Assembly (NCBI RefSeq): GCF_003011885.1
Contig: NZ_PXXO01000001.1
Span: 124,001-188,000, forward strand
Direction: 5' to 3'
Origin: Cyanobium usitatum str. Tous
GTDB lineage: Bacteria > Cyanobacteriota > Cyanobacteriia > PCC-6307 > Cyanobiaceae
DNA length: 64,000 bases
Shown one piece after another: positions 37,940-44,921 of this stretch (position 1 is its first letter; each line of letters starts with the position of its first letter). The notes under the pieces are model-generated. The model ran no database searches and was not told the origin of the DNA. It saw only the letters and a program-made list of their open reading frames with translations. Both the position numbers and the translations under genes were made by a program.

Positions 37940-38218
37940 TCAGAGGAGAGGCTTCTCCAAGGCAGCAAGCTCCTCCTCCGGGAGAGGTTCCAGAAGCAGC
38001 TCCGGTGCTGGCAGCGTGATGCTGCCAGCCAGGACTCCGGCCTGGCGGCGTGGGCGAGGCTGCTCGAGAGGTACCAAGCGCGCCCAGGGCTTGCCTCCTT
38101 TGGCCACAAGGATCGTTTCGCCGGCGTGGGCGGCATCGATTAAGCGTGAAAAGTGGGTTTTGGCCTCATGCACATTCACAACACGTTCAACCGTCTGGGG
38201 GCGCCCGGGTTCAGTCAT
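37940..38218 (-). CDS. Phd/YefM-family antitoxin
   Basis: A 92-residue antitoxin. The N-terminal VVNVHEAKTHFSRLIDAAHAGETILVAKGGKPWARLVPL is the Phd/YefM DNA-binding fold, and the acidic C-terminal tail (ELLLEPLPEEELAALEK) would wrap the toxin. It is first in the operon, as usual. An ATG at 38233 adds five residues. A palindrome just upstream is the likely autoregulatory operator. Confidence 0.88.
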   Translation of the reverse strand: MTEPGRPQTVERVVNVHEAKTHFSRLIDAAHAGETILVAKGGKPWARLVPLEQPRPRRQAGVLAGSITLPAPELLLEPLPEEELAALEKPLL

Positions 38219-38243
38219 GGGGTGCGGATCCATCGGAAACCAA

Positions 38244-38265
38244 CTTAGTCCACTTGTGGACCAAG
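38244..38265. promoter_or_regulatory. palindromic operator of the toxin-antitoxin operon
   Basis: CTTAGTCCAC and GTGGACCAAG form 10-bp arms, 9 of 10 matching, around a TT centre, 26 bp upstream of the antitoxin ATG at 38218 and 17 bp before the fcl ATG. Phd/YefM antitoxins typically bind such palindromes to repress their own operon. Binding here is inferred. Confidence 0.7.
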
Positions 38266-38281
38266 CGGGAGGCATCGGCTG

Positions 38282-38974
38282 ATGGATTGCCTGATCAACC
38301 CAGCAGACCGCATCTTCGTGGCCGGCCACCGCGGCATGGCGGGCAGCGCCATCTGCCGGGCGCTGCAGAGCTCGGGCTACAGCAACCTGCTTACGGCCAG
38401 CCGCGCAGAGCTTGATCTGGAAGATGGCCCGGCCGTGCAGCGCTGGTTCGCCGAGCACCATTCCACGGTGGTGGTGCTGGCGGCGGCAAAGGTGGGCGGG
38501 ATCCAGGCCAACAACAGCTACCCGGCTGATTTCCTGCTCGATAACCTCAAGATCCAAACCAACGTGATCGAAACGGCCTGGAGCTCAGGCGTGCGACGCC
38601 TGCTGTTTCTGGGCAGCAGCTGCATCTACCCCAAGTTTGCCGAGCATCCGATCCGCGAGGAAGCATTGCTCACCGGGCCGCTGGAGCCCACGAATGAGTG
38701 GTACGCGATCGCCAAGATCACCGGCATCAAGCTGTGTGAGGCGCTGGGCCGGCAGCACGGCTTTGATGCCATCAGTCTGATGCCCACCAATCTGTATGGG
38801 CCGGGAGACAACTACCAACCCACCAACAGCCACGTGCTGCCGGCCCTAATACGGCGCTTTCATGAGGCGGCCGAAGCCAACGCCCCGAGCGTGACCTGTG
38901 GGGGCACGGGCACGCCGCTGCGGGAATTTCTGCATGTGGATGACCTAGGGAATCTCTGGACAAACGGGGTTTGA
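38282..38974 (+). pseudogene. fcl: GDP-L-fucose synthase truncated by an IS element
   Basis: 230 codons of GDP-L-fucose synthase (about 315-320 expected). The NADP motif [11 protein letters not shown] and the catalytic SSCIYPK and [10 protein letters not shown] (YxxxK) are intact. After [13 protein letters not shown] the frame enters the IS left inverted repeat and ends with the foreign residues GNLWTNGV at a stop inside the IS. The substrate-binding C-terminal part is gone and does not reappear on the far side of the IS. With gmd also broken, GDP-fucose synthesis from this locus appears lost. Confidence 0.88.
38948..38965 (+). repeat. left terminal inverted repeat of the IS5-family element
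   Basis: GGGAATCTCTGGACAAAC; matches the reverse complement of the right end at 14 of 18 positions. It lies directly after the last fcl-like codons. Confidence 0.85.
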
Positions 38975-39117
38975 GCAGCGGCAGTGAGCAGGAAAGAGTG
39001 CCTTTGGCCGTGAATTGCCTCTGAGGCCGTTTTCTGAGGACTTTTGGTCTCCTGTTCAGCCACTTTGGGCTGGTTTTGGAGGCTGAATCAAGGTGTTCAG
39101 ACACACCAAGCCCCTGG

Positions 39118-40102
39118 TCATACTGTCGTAAGTAAATGTCGTCGGGCCTGGAACAGGTTCGACAGCGCTGTCATCACATTGATCTTGCAGCGATTTTTGA
39201 CGAGGCCGCGCAGGCGGGTCTTCTGAAAGCCGAACTGCTGCTTGATCACCCGGAAAGGATGCTCAACCTTGGAGCGGATGTGAGCTTTGGCTGTCTCGAT
39301 CAGATCCTGCAGCTTTCCATCTGGTGTATCCGGTAAGGCTCGGCGTTTGCCGGGTCGCATTGCCACCCTGAATTCCATTGCCTTTCCTGCCATCTCAGGC
39401 CTTTTGGCGATGCCTTGGTAGCCGGCGTCGCCGTAAACCACTTCCTCTTCTCCATGCATCAGCTCAGCGACGGGGGTGAGGTCATGCACGTTGGCAGCGG
39501 TGACGACGACCGAATGGATCAGCCCTGAGTCCTTGTCCACGCCGGCGTGGACTTTCATGCCGAAGTACCACTGGATTGCCCTTCTTGGTCTGGTGCATCT
39601 CCGGATCCCGCTTTCCGTCTTTGTTCTTGGTGGAGCTGGGCGCAGCAATCAAGGTGGCATCGACGATCGTGCCCTGGCGCATCGTCATGCCTTTCTCACT
39701 GAGATGGGCTTTGACGGTCTCAAAGATCTGCTCGCCCAGCCCGTGCTTCTCAAGCAGATGGCGGAAGGTGAGGATTGTGGTCTCATCGGGGATCCGGTCT
39801 CTGATCAGCTCGATGCCGGCAAAGCGGCGCATGGTGGGCACCTCGATCAGAGCCTCTTCCATGGCCGGGTCACTGAGGGAGTACCACTGCTGCAGTAGGT
39901 GAATGCGAAGCATCGTTGCCAGCGGGTAGGGAGGCCTGCCGCCTTTCTTGCTCGCTTTTGGGTAGTGGGGCTCGATCAAGTCGATCAGCGCCTGCCACGG
40001 CACTACCACCTCCATCTCAGAGAGAAACTTCTCCCGTTTGGTCTGCTTCTTGGCTGTTGTGAGCTCGTAATCCGAGAAGCCAAGCTGCTTGCCGCCCATC
40101 AA
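39118..40102 (-). pseudogene. IS5-family (InsH-like) transposase, frameshifted
   Basis: The two halves together match the E. coli IS5 transposase layout: N-terminal KREKFLSEMEVVVPWQALIDLIEPHYPKA, first catalytic Asp in GTIVDATLIAAPSSTKNK, second Asp in YGDAGYQG, Glu near RSKVEHPFRVIKQQFGF. The frame breaks at about 39573-39574 in MHQTKKGN/QWYFGMK, where one extra C moves the continuation into the next frame. No slippery heptamer is obvious at this point, so this looks like a mutation or a sequencing error rather than programmed frameshifting. The element is probably not self-mobile in this form. Confidence 0.88.
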
Positions 40103-40150
40103 CCCAGTCCTGGCCTGCGGTTACAGGCTCATTTTCGCGCAGATAGGCTG

Positions 40151-40168
40151 GGTTTTCCAGAGTCTCCC
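40151..40168 (-). repeat. right terminal inverted repeat of the IS5-family element
   Basis: Read on the minus strand: GGGAGACTCTGGAAAACC. It pairs with the left end and lies about 50 bp upstream of the transposase start. Confidence 0.85.
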
Positions 40169-40177
40169 TAAAGCTGG

Positions 40178-40282
40178 GTGCTGCCGATCATTGCGATAGG
40201 TGCAGCCTTGCTACAGATCGCCCAAACGGTGTTGATTGCGATTGCAGCCATTGCTGCGGTGGGGCTATCAGTTGGGAGGTGA
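40178..40282 (+). CDS. possible 34-residue hydrophobic peptide
   Basis: A GTG-started frame just right of the IS encodes one hydrophobic helix (LPIIAIGAALLQIAQTVLIAI) ending in VGLSVGR. There is a stop immediately upstream in frame. It could be a small membrane protein or the end of a gene cut by the IS. No family is recognised, and chance cannot be excluded. Confidence 0.22.
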   Translation: MLPIIAIGAALLQIAQTVLIAIAAIAAVGLSVGR

Positions 40283-40325
40283 GACGTCTTGGATGTCTTG
40301 CAGGTGATCACCTTCCCGGACTGCG

Positions 40326-40778
40326 ATGCGGCCCCTTTCACCACAAGCGGCACTCAGCAGTGCTGTTCACGGCCCGCCGCGCCGCTGCCGCAGCCTTCCT
40401 GTGGTTCCTGCCCAGCAACTTGAAGTGGTAACTCGGGCTGCCCACTACTTCGCCCATCATTTTTCCGAGCAGATCGAGCTGGAGGTGGTGGCTGATTCGA
40501 TCGGGGTGAGTGCTGAGTGGCTCGATCTCTGCTTTGACCACTGCCGCGGTAAGACACCGTTTCAGACGCTCCAGCACATTCGACTCAGCCGGCTATTTGA
40601 GGGCATCGCAGCCCAACCGCAAACCACCCTTGATCAGCAGGTGCAACGCTGTGGCCTGGCTTCGGTGATGGCAGCCAATCGGCTGTTTGAGGAGTTGTTC
40701 GGCATTGGCCTTGCACCCTTTCGTCGGGTTTGTCGCCGAGCCGAGGCTGATCGCTTGCTGCGACAGCGGAGCTGCTGA
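40326..40778 (+). CDS. short AraC-type DNA-binding protein
   Basis: A 150-residue protein with an AraC C-terminal double helix-turn-helix domain (about 36-145): the first HTH is LEVVADSIGVSAEWLDLCF, the second is QQVQRCGLASVMAANRLFEELFGI, followed by the family-typical GLAPFRRVCRR. There is almost no N-terminal sensor domain, so it is either a naturally short regulator or a truncated one. It lies 157 bp right of the IS end, next to a decayed glycosyltransferase. Confidence 0.7.
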   Translation: MRPLSPQAALSSAVHGPPRRCRSLPVVPAQQLEVVTRAAHYFAHHFSEQIELEVVADSIGVSAEWLDLCFDHCRGKTPFQTLQHIRLSRLFEGIAAQPQTTLDQQVQRCGLASVMAANRLFEELFGIGLAPFRRVCRRAEADRLLRQRSC

Positions 40779-40799
40779 ATCCTGGGACCTTCCGCCTCC

Positions 40800-41104
40800 A
40801 TCTGGATCGCGCTGGCCAGTGGCTGGGGGCTGGTGCAGCCGATCATCGCCAGCTTGCTGGGACTGGGTTTTCCAATTGAGCGCGCTAACGATCCCTGCGA
40901 TCCCCTGGCCTTTGCGGTGACGTGACCCCCTTTGCTGCTCCAGTTCCTATGAGGGCTGGTGGGTTAGCCAGGCCTACAGAGCCATTGGTGGCCACGCTGC
41001 CGTGGCCGGCGAAGTGGTGGAGGATCTCGCCCTGGCTCGGGCGATCAAGGGCCAGGGCTTCAGGCTGCGCTATCTGCTGGGGCCGCGGCCGGGGCTGGAC
41101 CTGG
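40800..41104 (+). pseudogene. remnant of a GT2-type glycosyltransferase
   Basis: The stretch between the AraC-like gene and the SepF-like gene has no open gene, but translates in pieces to GT2 (HpnB-like) sequence. First comes ASGWGLVQPIIASLLGLGFPIERANDP and DPLAFA (about 40,816-40,918), then TGA stop codons at 40924 and 40951, then in another frame YEGWWVSQAYRAIGGHAAVAGEVVEDLALARAIKG (about 40,949-41,053) with the conserved EDLAL. One frameshift and two stops separate them. The N-terminal nucleotide-binding part and the membrane C-terminus are missing. Confidence 0.7.
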
Positions 41105-41177
41105 CGGGGTCGCTCCTTGCACATGTAGCAATAGCCCCATACGTTGAGTGCCCACCGCCAGCGGGGTTTCCCCAGGC

Positions 41178-41450
41178 ATGCCCAGCCCATTCAACGAATG
41201 GATGCCCGAAGTGGTGGTGTTTCACCCCACCCGCTTCGAGGAGGCGCAGTGGATCGTGCACCACCTGCGCGAGCGCAAGACCGTGCTGGTGCACGCCGGG
41301 GCGATGGAGCGCAGCGAGGCCCAGCGGTTGATTGATTTTGTGGCGGGTGGTGTCAGCGCTATCGATGGACAGGCCGAATGCCTCGACGAGCTCACCTTCG
41401 TTTTCGTCCCAGAGATGGTGGCCTTGCGGCGGGATCCCGCACCGCCTTGA
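41178..41450 (+). CDS. SepF-like (DUF552) protein
   Basis: A 90-residue protein matching the C-terminal SepF core: EVVVFHPTRFEEAQWIVHHLRERKTVLVHAGAMERSEAQRLIDFVAGGVSAIDG. SepF tethers FtsZ to the membrane and forms rings in cell division. The usual N-terminal amphipathic helix is absent, so membrane binding would need another protein. A GTG at 41148 would add ten residues. It is probably a paralogue of the main SepF. Confidence 0.72.
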   Translation: MPSPFNEWMPEVVVFHPTRFEEAQWIVHHLRERKTVLVHAGAMERSEAQRLIDFVAGGVSAIDGQAECLDELTFVFVPEMVALRRDPAPP

Positions 41451-41505
41451 TTCAGGCTGCACCGCTCTGCCTCCTAGGCTCAAACCCATTCTGGGAGTGG
41501 GCTGA

Positions 41506-42357
41506 GTGCCCCGTCTACGTCGCTTTCTGTACTCCATCGGGCCAGTCCTGACGATTGCGGCCCACCTCGGCTGCCTGCTGCTCTTTTGGACCGGTCTCAG
41601 CCTCGGTGCGGCCCTTTGGGCTTTGGGGCTCTACTTGGTGCGCATGCTGGCCACCACAGCCATCTATCACCGCCTGATCACCCATTCCAGCTACAAGGCG
41701 CCCCGTCCAGTTGCCTGGATCGGTGCCTTTGTGGGGGCTTCGGCAGGTCAGATGGGCCCTAGCTGGTGGAAGGCCCACCACCAAACCCATCACCGCCACG
41801 TCGACACTTGCGCCGACCCCCACACCCCCCTTGCTCCTTCAGCGGGATGGCGGGGCCTGTGGCGCTCCCAGGTTGGTTGGTTGTTGTCTTCAAGTTTTTT
41901 CCCCACAACCCTGCCGGCCGATGTGGAGGCCGATCCGGTGTTGCGCCTGATCGACAGGCTCCATTTTGTGCCCGTGCTGCTGCTGGCCGGCCTGTCTTGG
42001 CAGCTGGGCGGACTGCCGTGGCTGGCGGCCTTCTGCCTAAGCACAACTGTGCTCTATCACGGGGTGGCCAGCGTTAATTCCCTGGCCCATCTGCAAGGCG
42101 ATCAGCCCTTCGTCACCGGAGATGCCAGCCGCAACAACTTGTTTGTGGCCGTGATCACCCTGGGCGAGGGCTGGCACAATCTTCACCACGCTTTCCAAGC
42201 TTCGGTGCGTCAGGGAATCACCCTGCGGCAAGGGCGAGTGCGGCTATTGCCAGATCCCACCTACCGCTTTATCCGCCTGCTGGAGCGTTGCGGCTGGGCC
42301 TGGGATCTAAGGATCCCCAGTAATCACGCCCTGCTTGCCCGCGGCGCTGAGAGCTAA
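41506..42357 (+). CDS. desC: fatty acid (delta-9 type) desaturase
   Basis: A 283-residue membrane desaturase with the three histidine boxes HRLITH (55-60), HHQTHH (91-96) and GEGWHNLHH (about 223-231) that hold the di-iron centre, and four hydrophobic segments. DesC-type enzymes put the first double bond into C16-C18 acyl chains of membrane lipids. The start is GTG at 41506. The end overlaps the convergent small gene by 4 bp. The regioselectivity is inferred from family layout. Confidence 0.9.
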   Translation: MPRLRRFLYSIGPVLTIAAHLGCLLLFWTGLSLGAALWALGLYLVRMLATTAIYHRLITHSSYKAPRPVAWIGAFVGASAGQMGPSWWKAHHQTHHRHVDTCADPHTPLAPSAGWRGLWRSQVGWLLSSSFFPTTLPADVEADPVLRLIDRLHFVPVLLLAGLSWQLGGLPWLAAFCLSTTVLYHGVASVNSLAHLQGDQPFVTGDASRNNLFVAVITLGEGWHNLHHAFQASVRQGITLRQGRVRLLPDPTYRFIRLLERCGWAWDLRIPSNHALLARGAES

Positions 42358-42575
42358 AAAGCCCAGGCCACAAGGCTCAACTGCAGCCAGCAACCTCCTG
42401 GAGCCAGCTTTTCCACAACCACATTCTGGTGCCGATCGTGGGCTACCAAATGGGCGAAGGTTTCTGCGTCGTCTCTGGTGTTGAAGCGAGCTGCTTGCAC
42501 CTGCAGCGGCACGCTTTGCTCGCGCTCTACGGCAGCGCGTACGCGATAACGACCCGAAGCGATGGGATCAGCCAT
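42354..42575 (-). CDS. small conserved-type hypothetical protein
   Basis: A 73-residue protein starting MADPIASGRYRVRAAVE, with a middle segment RFNTRDDAETFAHLVAHDRHQNVVVEKL. Its length, clean composition and tail-to-tail 4-bp overlap with the desaturase support coding. I do not recognise a family. Confidence 0.55.
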   Translation of the reverse strand: MADPIASGRYRVRAAVEREQSVPLQVQAARFNTRDDAETFAHLVAHDRHQNVVVEKLAPGGCWLQLSLVAWAF

Positions 42576-42673
42576 AGGCGGATTCTGAATCCAATTGCTG
42601 GAAATTGCTCCAGCCTTCAGAGTTTCAGAGCAATTGATGGCTGGGGTGAGTAAGCCAGGGTGTGTAAGCCAGT

Positions 42674-43270
42674 TCAGGGGCGCAGCAATTCAGCAACCAG
42701 TGGCTCCAGCGCCGCGGGATGTTGCAGCAGCTGCTGGTGGGTGCGCACGGGCAAGGGCTGCCGCGGGCCCAGCGGTAATACGGCGCGCCAACCAGGCAGC
42801 ACCATCAGGTCGGCAGCGCAGTAGAAGCTGCAGCACTCCACGTCGTCTAGCCCCTCGAGATTTGTGTTGAGCTGGCGCAGCAGCGGGCTGCCCCATTTCA
42901 TGTCGGCAATGCCAGCCAGCAGCCAGCTTGGCCAGGGCTGAGCTGTGAGAGTGCCCTGCTGGGGGCTACCGACGCTGATGAAGCGGCGGGTGCGCGATCG
43001 GCCGCCCTGAAGTTGGATCCAGGTACGGCCGATCACGCCACCCATTGAGAAGCCCAGCAGGTCGATTTGGGTGTGGGGACCAAAGGTTGCTTCGATTTGG
43101 CGGCCCAGCCGGTGAGCTAACTCCAGGATCGGAGTGGCACCGAGGCGATTGGGTAGGTAGGGGATAAGCAGTGGAGATCGCCGCTCATCCAGCTGGATTT
43201 TGAGGCGATCAAACAGACGTGGCGTGTCCCACAGACCGTGCACCAGCACCAAGGGAGGAGCGCTTGCCAT
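42674..43270 (-). CDS. alpha/beta hydrolase, lipase-like
   Basis: A 198-residue alpha/beta hydrolase. PLVLVHGLWDT carries the oxyanion HG motif, the nucleophile serine lies in LLGFSMGGVIGR (GFSMG), and a late Asp and His (CAADLMVL, RTHQQLL) can complete the triad. It resembles compact bacterial triacylglycerol lipases or esterases. No signal peptide is visible, so it is probably cytoplasmic. It is downstream of the RRM gene on the same strand, behind a strong terminator. Confidence 0.8.
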   Translation of the reverse strand: MASAPPLVLVHGLWDTPRLFDRLKIQLDERRSPLLIPYLPNRLGATPILELAHRLGRQIEATFGPHTQIDLLGFSMGGVIGRTWIQLQGGRSRTRRFISVGSPQQGTLTAQPWPSWLLAGIADMKWGSPLLRQLNTNLEGLDDVECCSFYCAADLMVLPGWRAVLPLGPRQPLPVRTHQQLLQHPAALEPLVAELLRP

Positions 43271-43302
43271 GGGCTCAGGCTAAGAAGCTGGTTGGTTTGC
43301 AT

Positions 43303-43327
43303 CAAAAAGCCGCCCCCGAAGGGACGG
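43303..43327 (-). terminator. intrinsic terminator of the RRM protein gene
   Basis: On the minus strand GCCGTCCC pairs with GGGGCGGC (one G-T pair) around a TTCG tetraloop, followed directly by TTTTTG. It lies about 50 bp after the RRM gene stop and separates it from the lipase-like gene. Confidence 0.9.
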
Positions 43328-43375
43328 CCAATGGATCACCGGAGTGACCAGGAAATCAGCTTTTGCGAGCGGGGC

Positions 43376-43723
43376 TCAGTAGCGGCTGCCGCCACCGCCG
43401 TAGCCACCACCGTTGTAGCCACCGCCACCGCCGAAGTCGCGGCGACCGCCGCCACCACCGCCGCCGCCACCGCCACCGCTGCCGCGGGGCTCAGCTTTGT
43501 TGACGCGGATGGCGCGACCCATCCACTCAACATCCTGGAGATCTTCAATTGCCTTGGTCTCTTCGGCCTCGTTGGCCATTTCAACAAAGGCGAAACCGCG
43601 CTTGCGGCCGGTGTCGCGGTCGAGGGGGAGGCTGCACTTGCTCACCTGTCCGTACTGGCTGAACAGATGCTGGACATCTTCCGCTTCCGCATCGAAGGAA
43701 AGATTGCCGACGTAAATGGTCAT
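43376..43723 (-). CDS. glycine-rich RRM RNA-binding protein (Rbp family)
   Basis: A 115-residue protein with one RNA recognition motif: RNP2 IYVGNL at 3-8 and RNP1 RGFAFVEM at 42-49. A glycine-rich tail follows (about 81-115), with runs of glycine plus [10 protein letters not shown]. Cyanobacterial Rbp proteins of this type bind U-rich RNA, respond to cold and localise mRNAs to thylakoids. The roughly 200-bp upstream region (43,724-43,931) is AT-richer than average and probably contains a long leader. Confidence 0.92.
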   Translation of the reverse strand: MTIYVGNLSFDAEAEDVQHLFSQYGQVSKCSLPLDRDTGRKRGFAFVEMANEAEETKAIEDLQDVEWMGRAIRVNKAEPRGSGGGGGGGGGGGRRDFGGGGGYNGGGYGGGGSRY

Positions 43724-43931
43724 GAACTCAGAAACTATGAATTGATCCTTCGACGGCCCAACAGAAAGTGGTCAGCTCGCTAGAGAGAAATCTTTGAATC
43801 ACTTTTTACCATACACGGCCGCCTAACGCTTCGGTCGAAACTGCCCCTCACAGGATGTGCCTTGACCAGCGGTGTGATGCCAAATCATCAAACCCTGGCT
43901 AGGGATGGGGTGTTCCAAGCCTTGCATCGCC

Positions 43932-44096
43932 ATGTCGAAAGCCCAGCTCACAGCCTTCATGGTCAAGGTTGATGCCGATACGGCCCTCAGGGCTCGGGTT
44001 GATGCCGCCGACAGTGTCGACGCGGTCGTGGCGATTGCCCTGGAGCAGGGCCATGCCTTTTCTCCTGCTTCCTGGTCCCGCGCCCAGCGCCCCTGA
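43932..44096 (+). CDS. Nif11-domain peptide
   Basis: A 54-residue protein, MSKAQLTAFMVKVDADTALR followed by ADSVDAVVAIALEQGHAFS, matching the Nif11/N11P domain that serves as leader in many cyanobacterial RiPP precursors. It ends eight residues after the domain, without a GG cleavage site or a core rich in Cys, Ser or Thr. No lanthipeptide synthetase or other RiPP enzyme lies in the window. It may be a stand-alone Nif11 protein or a precursor that lost its core. Confidence 0.75.
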   Translation: MSKAQLTAFMVKVDADTALRARVDAADSVDAVVAIALEQGHAFSPASWSRAQRP

Positions 44097-44112
44097 GCGC
44101 AGTCGCGCCTGC

Positions 44113-44562
44113 TTAGGGCCAGGGCGTGAAGGTGGCGGGCTGGTATTTGACGATGCCGATCCGCCAGCGCCGCTGGGCCAGTTGCTTCAGGCTGGCTAGC
44201 AACTCTTCAGTTGTGCCACCGGCGATCCAGTCGGCCTTGATCAATGGCAACCGCTCGCTCATCACTTCGAGCGGCATCTCCAACAGCAACAGGCTGTCTT
44301 CAGCAGCGGCCCGCCGCAGGGCACCCTCGTCACTGCGCTGCCACAGCCTCAGCAGCAGCTCCAGGGCAAGGGTGCGGCCTGCTTCGCCGGGTTCGCCGCC
44401 GCTGGCTTCCCTCTGGGACTTGCCGGTTAGGGGCAGGGCACGCTTGCCATCGAGTTCGACTAGGGCCAGGGCCACCAGGTATGGAGCGTCTGCCACGGAA
44501 ATCTCTGTGAGTCGCCACACCATGGCGAGGGGCGCGGATTCAGTGTGGAAACTGACACGCAT
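44113..44562 (-). CDS. conserved-type hypothetical protein
   Basis: A 149-residue protein of unknown function starting MRVSFHTESAPLAMVWRLTEISVADAPYLVALALVELDGKRALPL. It has a helical C-terminal half and ends in WRIGIVKYQPATFTPWP. There are no signal or membrane segments. The ATG at 44562 is preferred; an upstream start at 44607 adds 15 unlikely residues. Confidence 0.65.
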   Translation of the reverse strand: MRVSFHTESAPLAMVWRLTEISVADAPYLVALALVELDGKRALPLTGKSQREASGGEPGEAGRTLALELLLRLWQRSDEGALRRAAAEDSLLLLEMPLEVMSERLPLIKADWIAGGTTEELLASLKQLAQRRWRIGIVKYQPATFTPWP

Positions 44563-44665
44563 TAGGTCTTCTGTTGCCGTTGGCAGATGGGGCTGCCCCA
44601 CAGGCATTTGCCGGGACTAAATTTTCAGCCGTTCGCTCACAACCCCTTTCCAGGGAGCCAGCGCC

Positions 44666-44884
44666 ATGTCGAGCATTGTTGACCAGTTGGTGACCTATCG
44701 CTCAGCTCTGGCGGAGGCCACGGAGCGGGGAGATCAGGCCGTTGCCCGCAAGATCGAGCAGCAGATCAAGGAGCTGCAGGATTTTCAGGTGCGCCATCCG
44801 GAGGAAACCGAGGCTCCAACACCGTTTGAGGTGTTCTGTGACCTCAACCCATCGGATGTCAATTGCCTCGTCTACGACGATTGA
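44666..44884 (+). CDS. CP12-like protein lacking the N-terminal cysteine pair
   Basis: A 72-residue protein whose C-terminus, PFEVFCDLNPSDVNCLVYDD, matches the GAPDH-binding end of CP12 (Cys-x8-Cys then YD). CP12 links GAPDH and phosphoribulokinase in the dark and releases them on reduction by thioredoxin. Here the N-terminal half is helical but has no cysteines, so the PRK-binding loop disulfide cannot form and the AWD-VEEL core is not seen. It may bind GAPDH alone or do another job. The terminal cysteines remain possible thioredoxin targets. Confidence 0.7.
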   Translation: MSSIVDQLVTYRSALAEATERGDQAVARKIEQQIKELQDFQVRHPEETEAPTPFEVFCDLNPSDVNCLVYDD

Positions 44885-44921
44885 GCCCTGGCTCAGTTGT
44901 TCGTTTTTGTAGATCTAACGG

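Larger units (their letters stand above)
38948..40168. mobile_element. IS5-family insertion sequence, about 1.22 kb
   Basis: Bounded by imperfect 18-bp terminal inverted repeats (14 of 18 identical) and flanked by TA on both sides (38946-38947 and 40169-40170). The size matches IS5-type elements (about 1.2 kb). If the ends are trimmed by one base, the flanks read CTAG and CTAA, both fitting the YTAR target of IS5 but not identical, so the exact duplication is open. It carries one transposase, frameshifted. Insertion cut the fcl gene. Confidence 0.88.

Noticed and set aside
38945-38948. CTAG as a clean 4-bp IS5 target duplication
   Set aside because: The right flank reads CTAA, so a 4-bp duplication is not exact; only TA is shared if the element starts one base earlier in the repeat.
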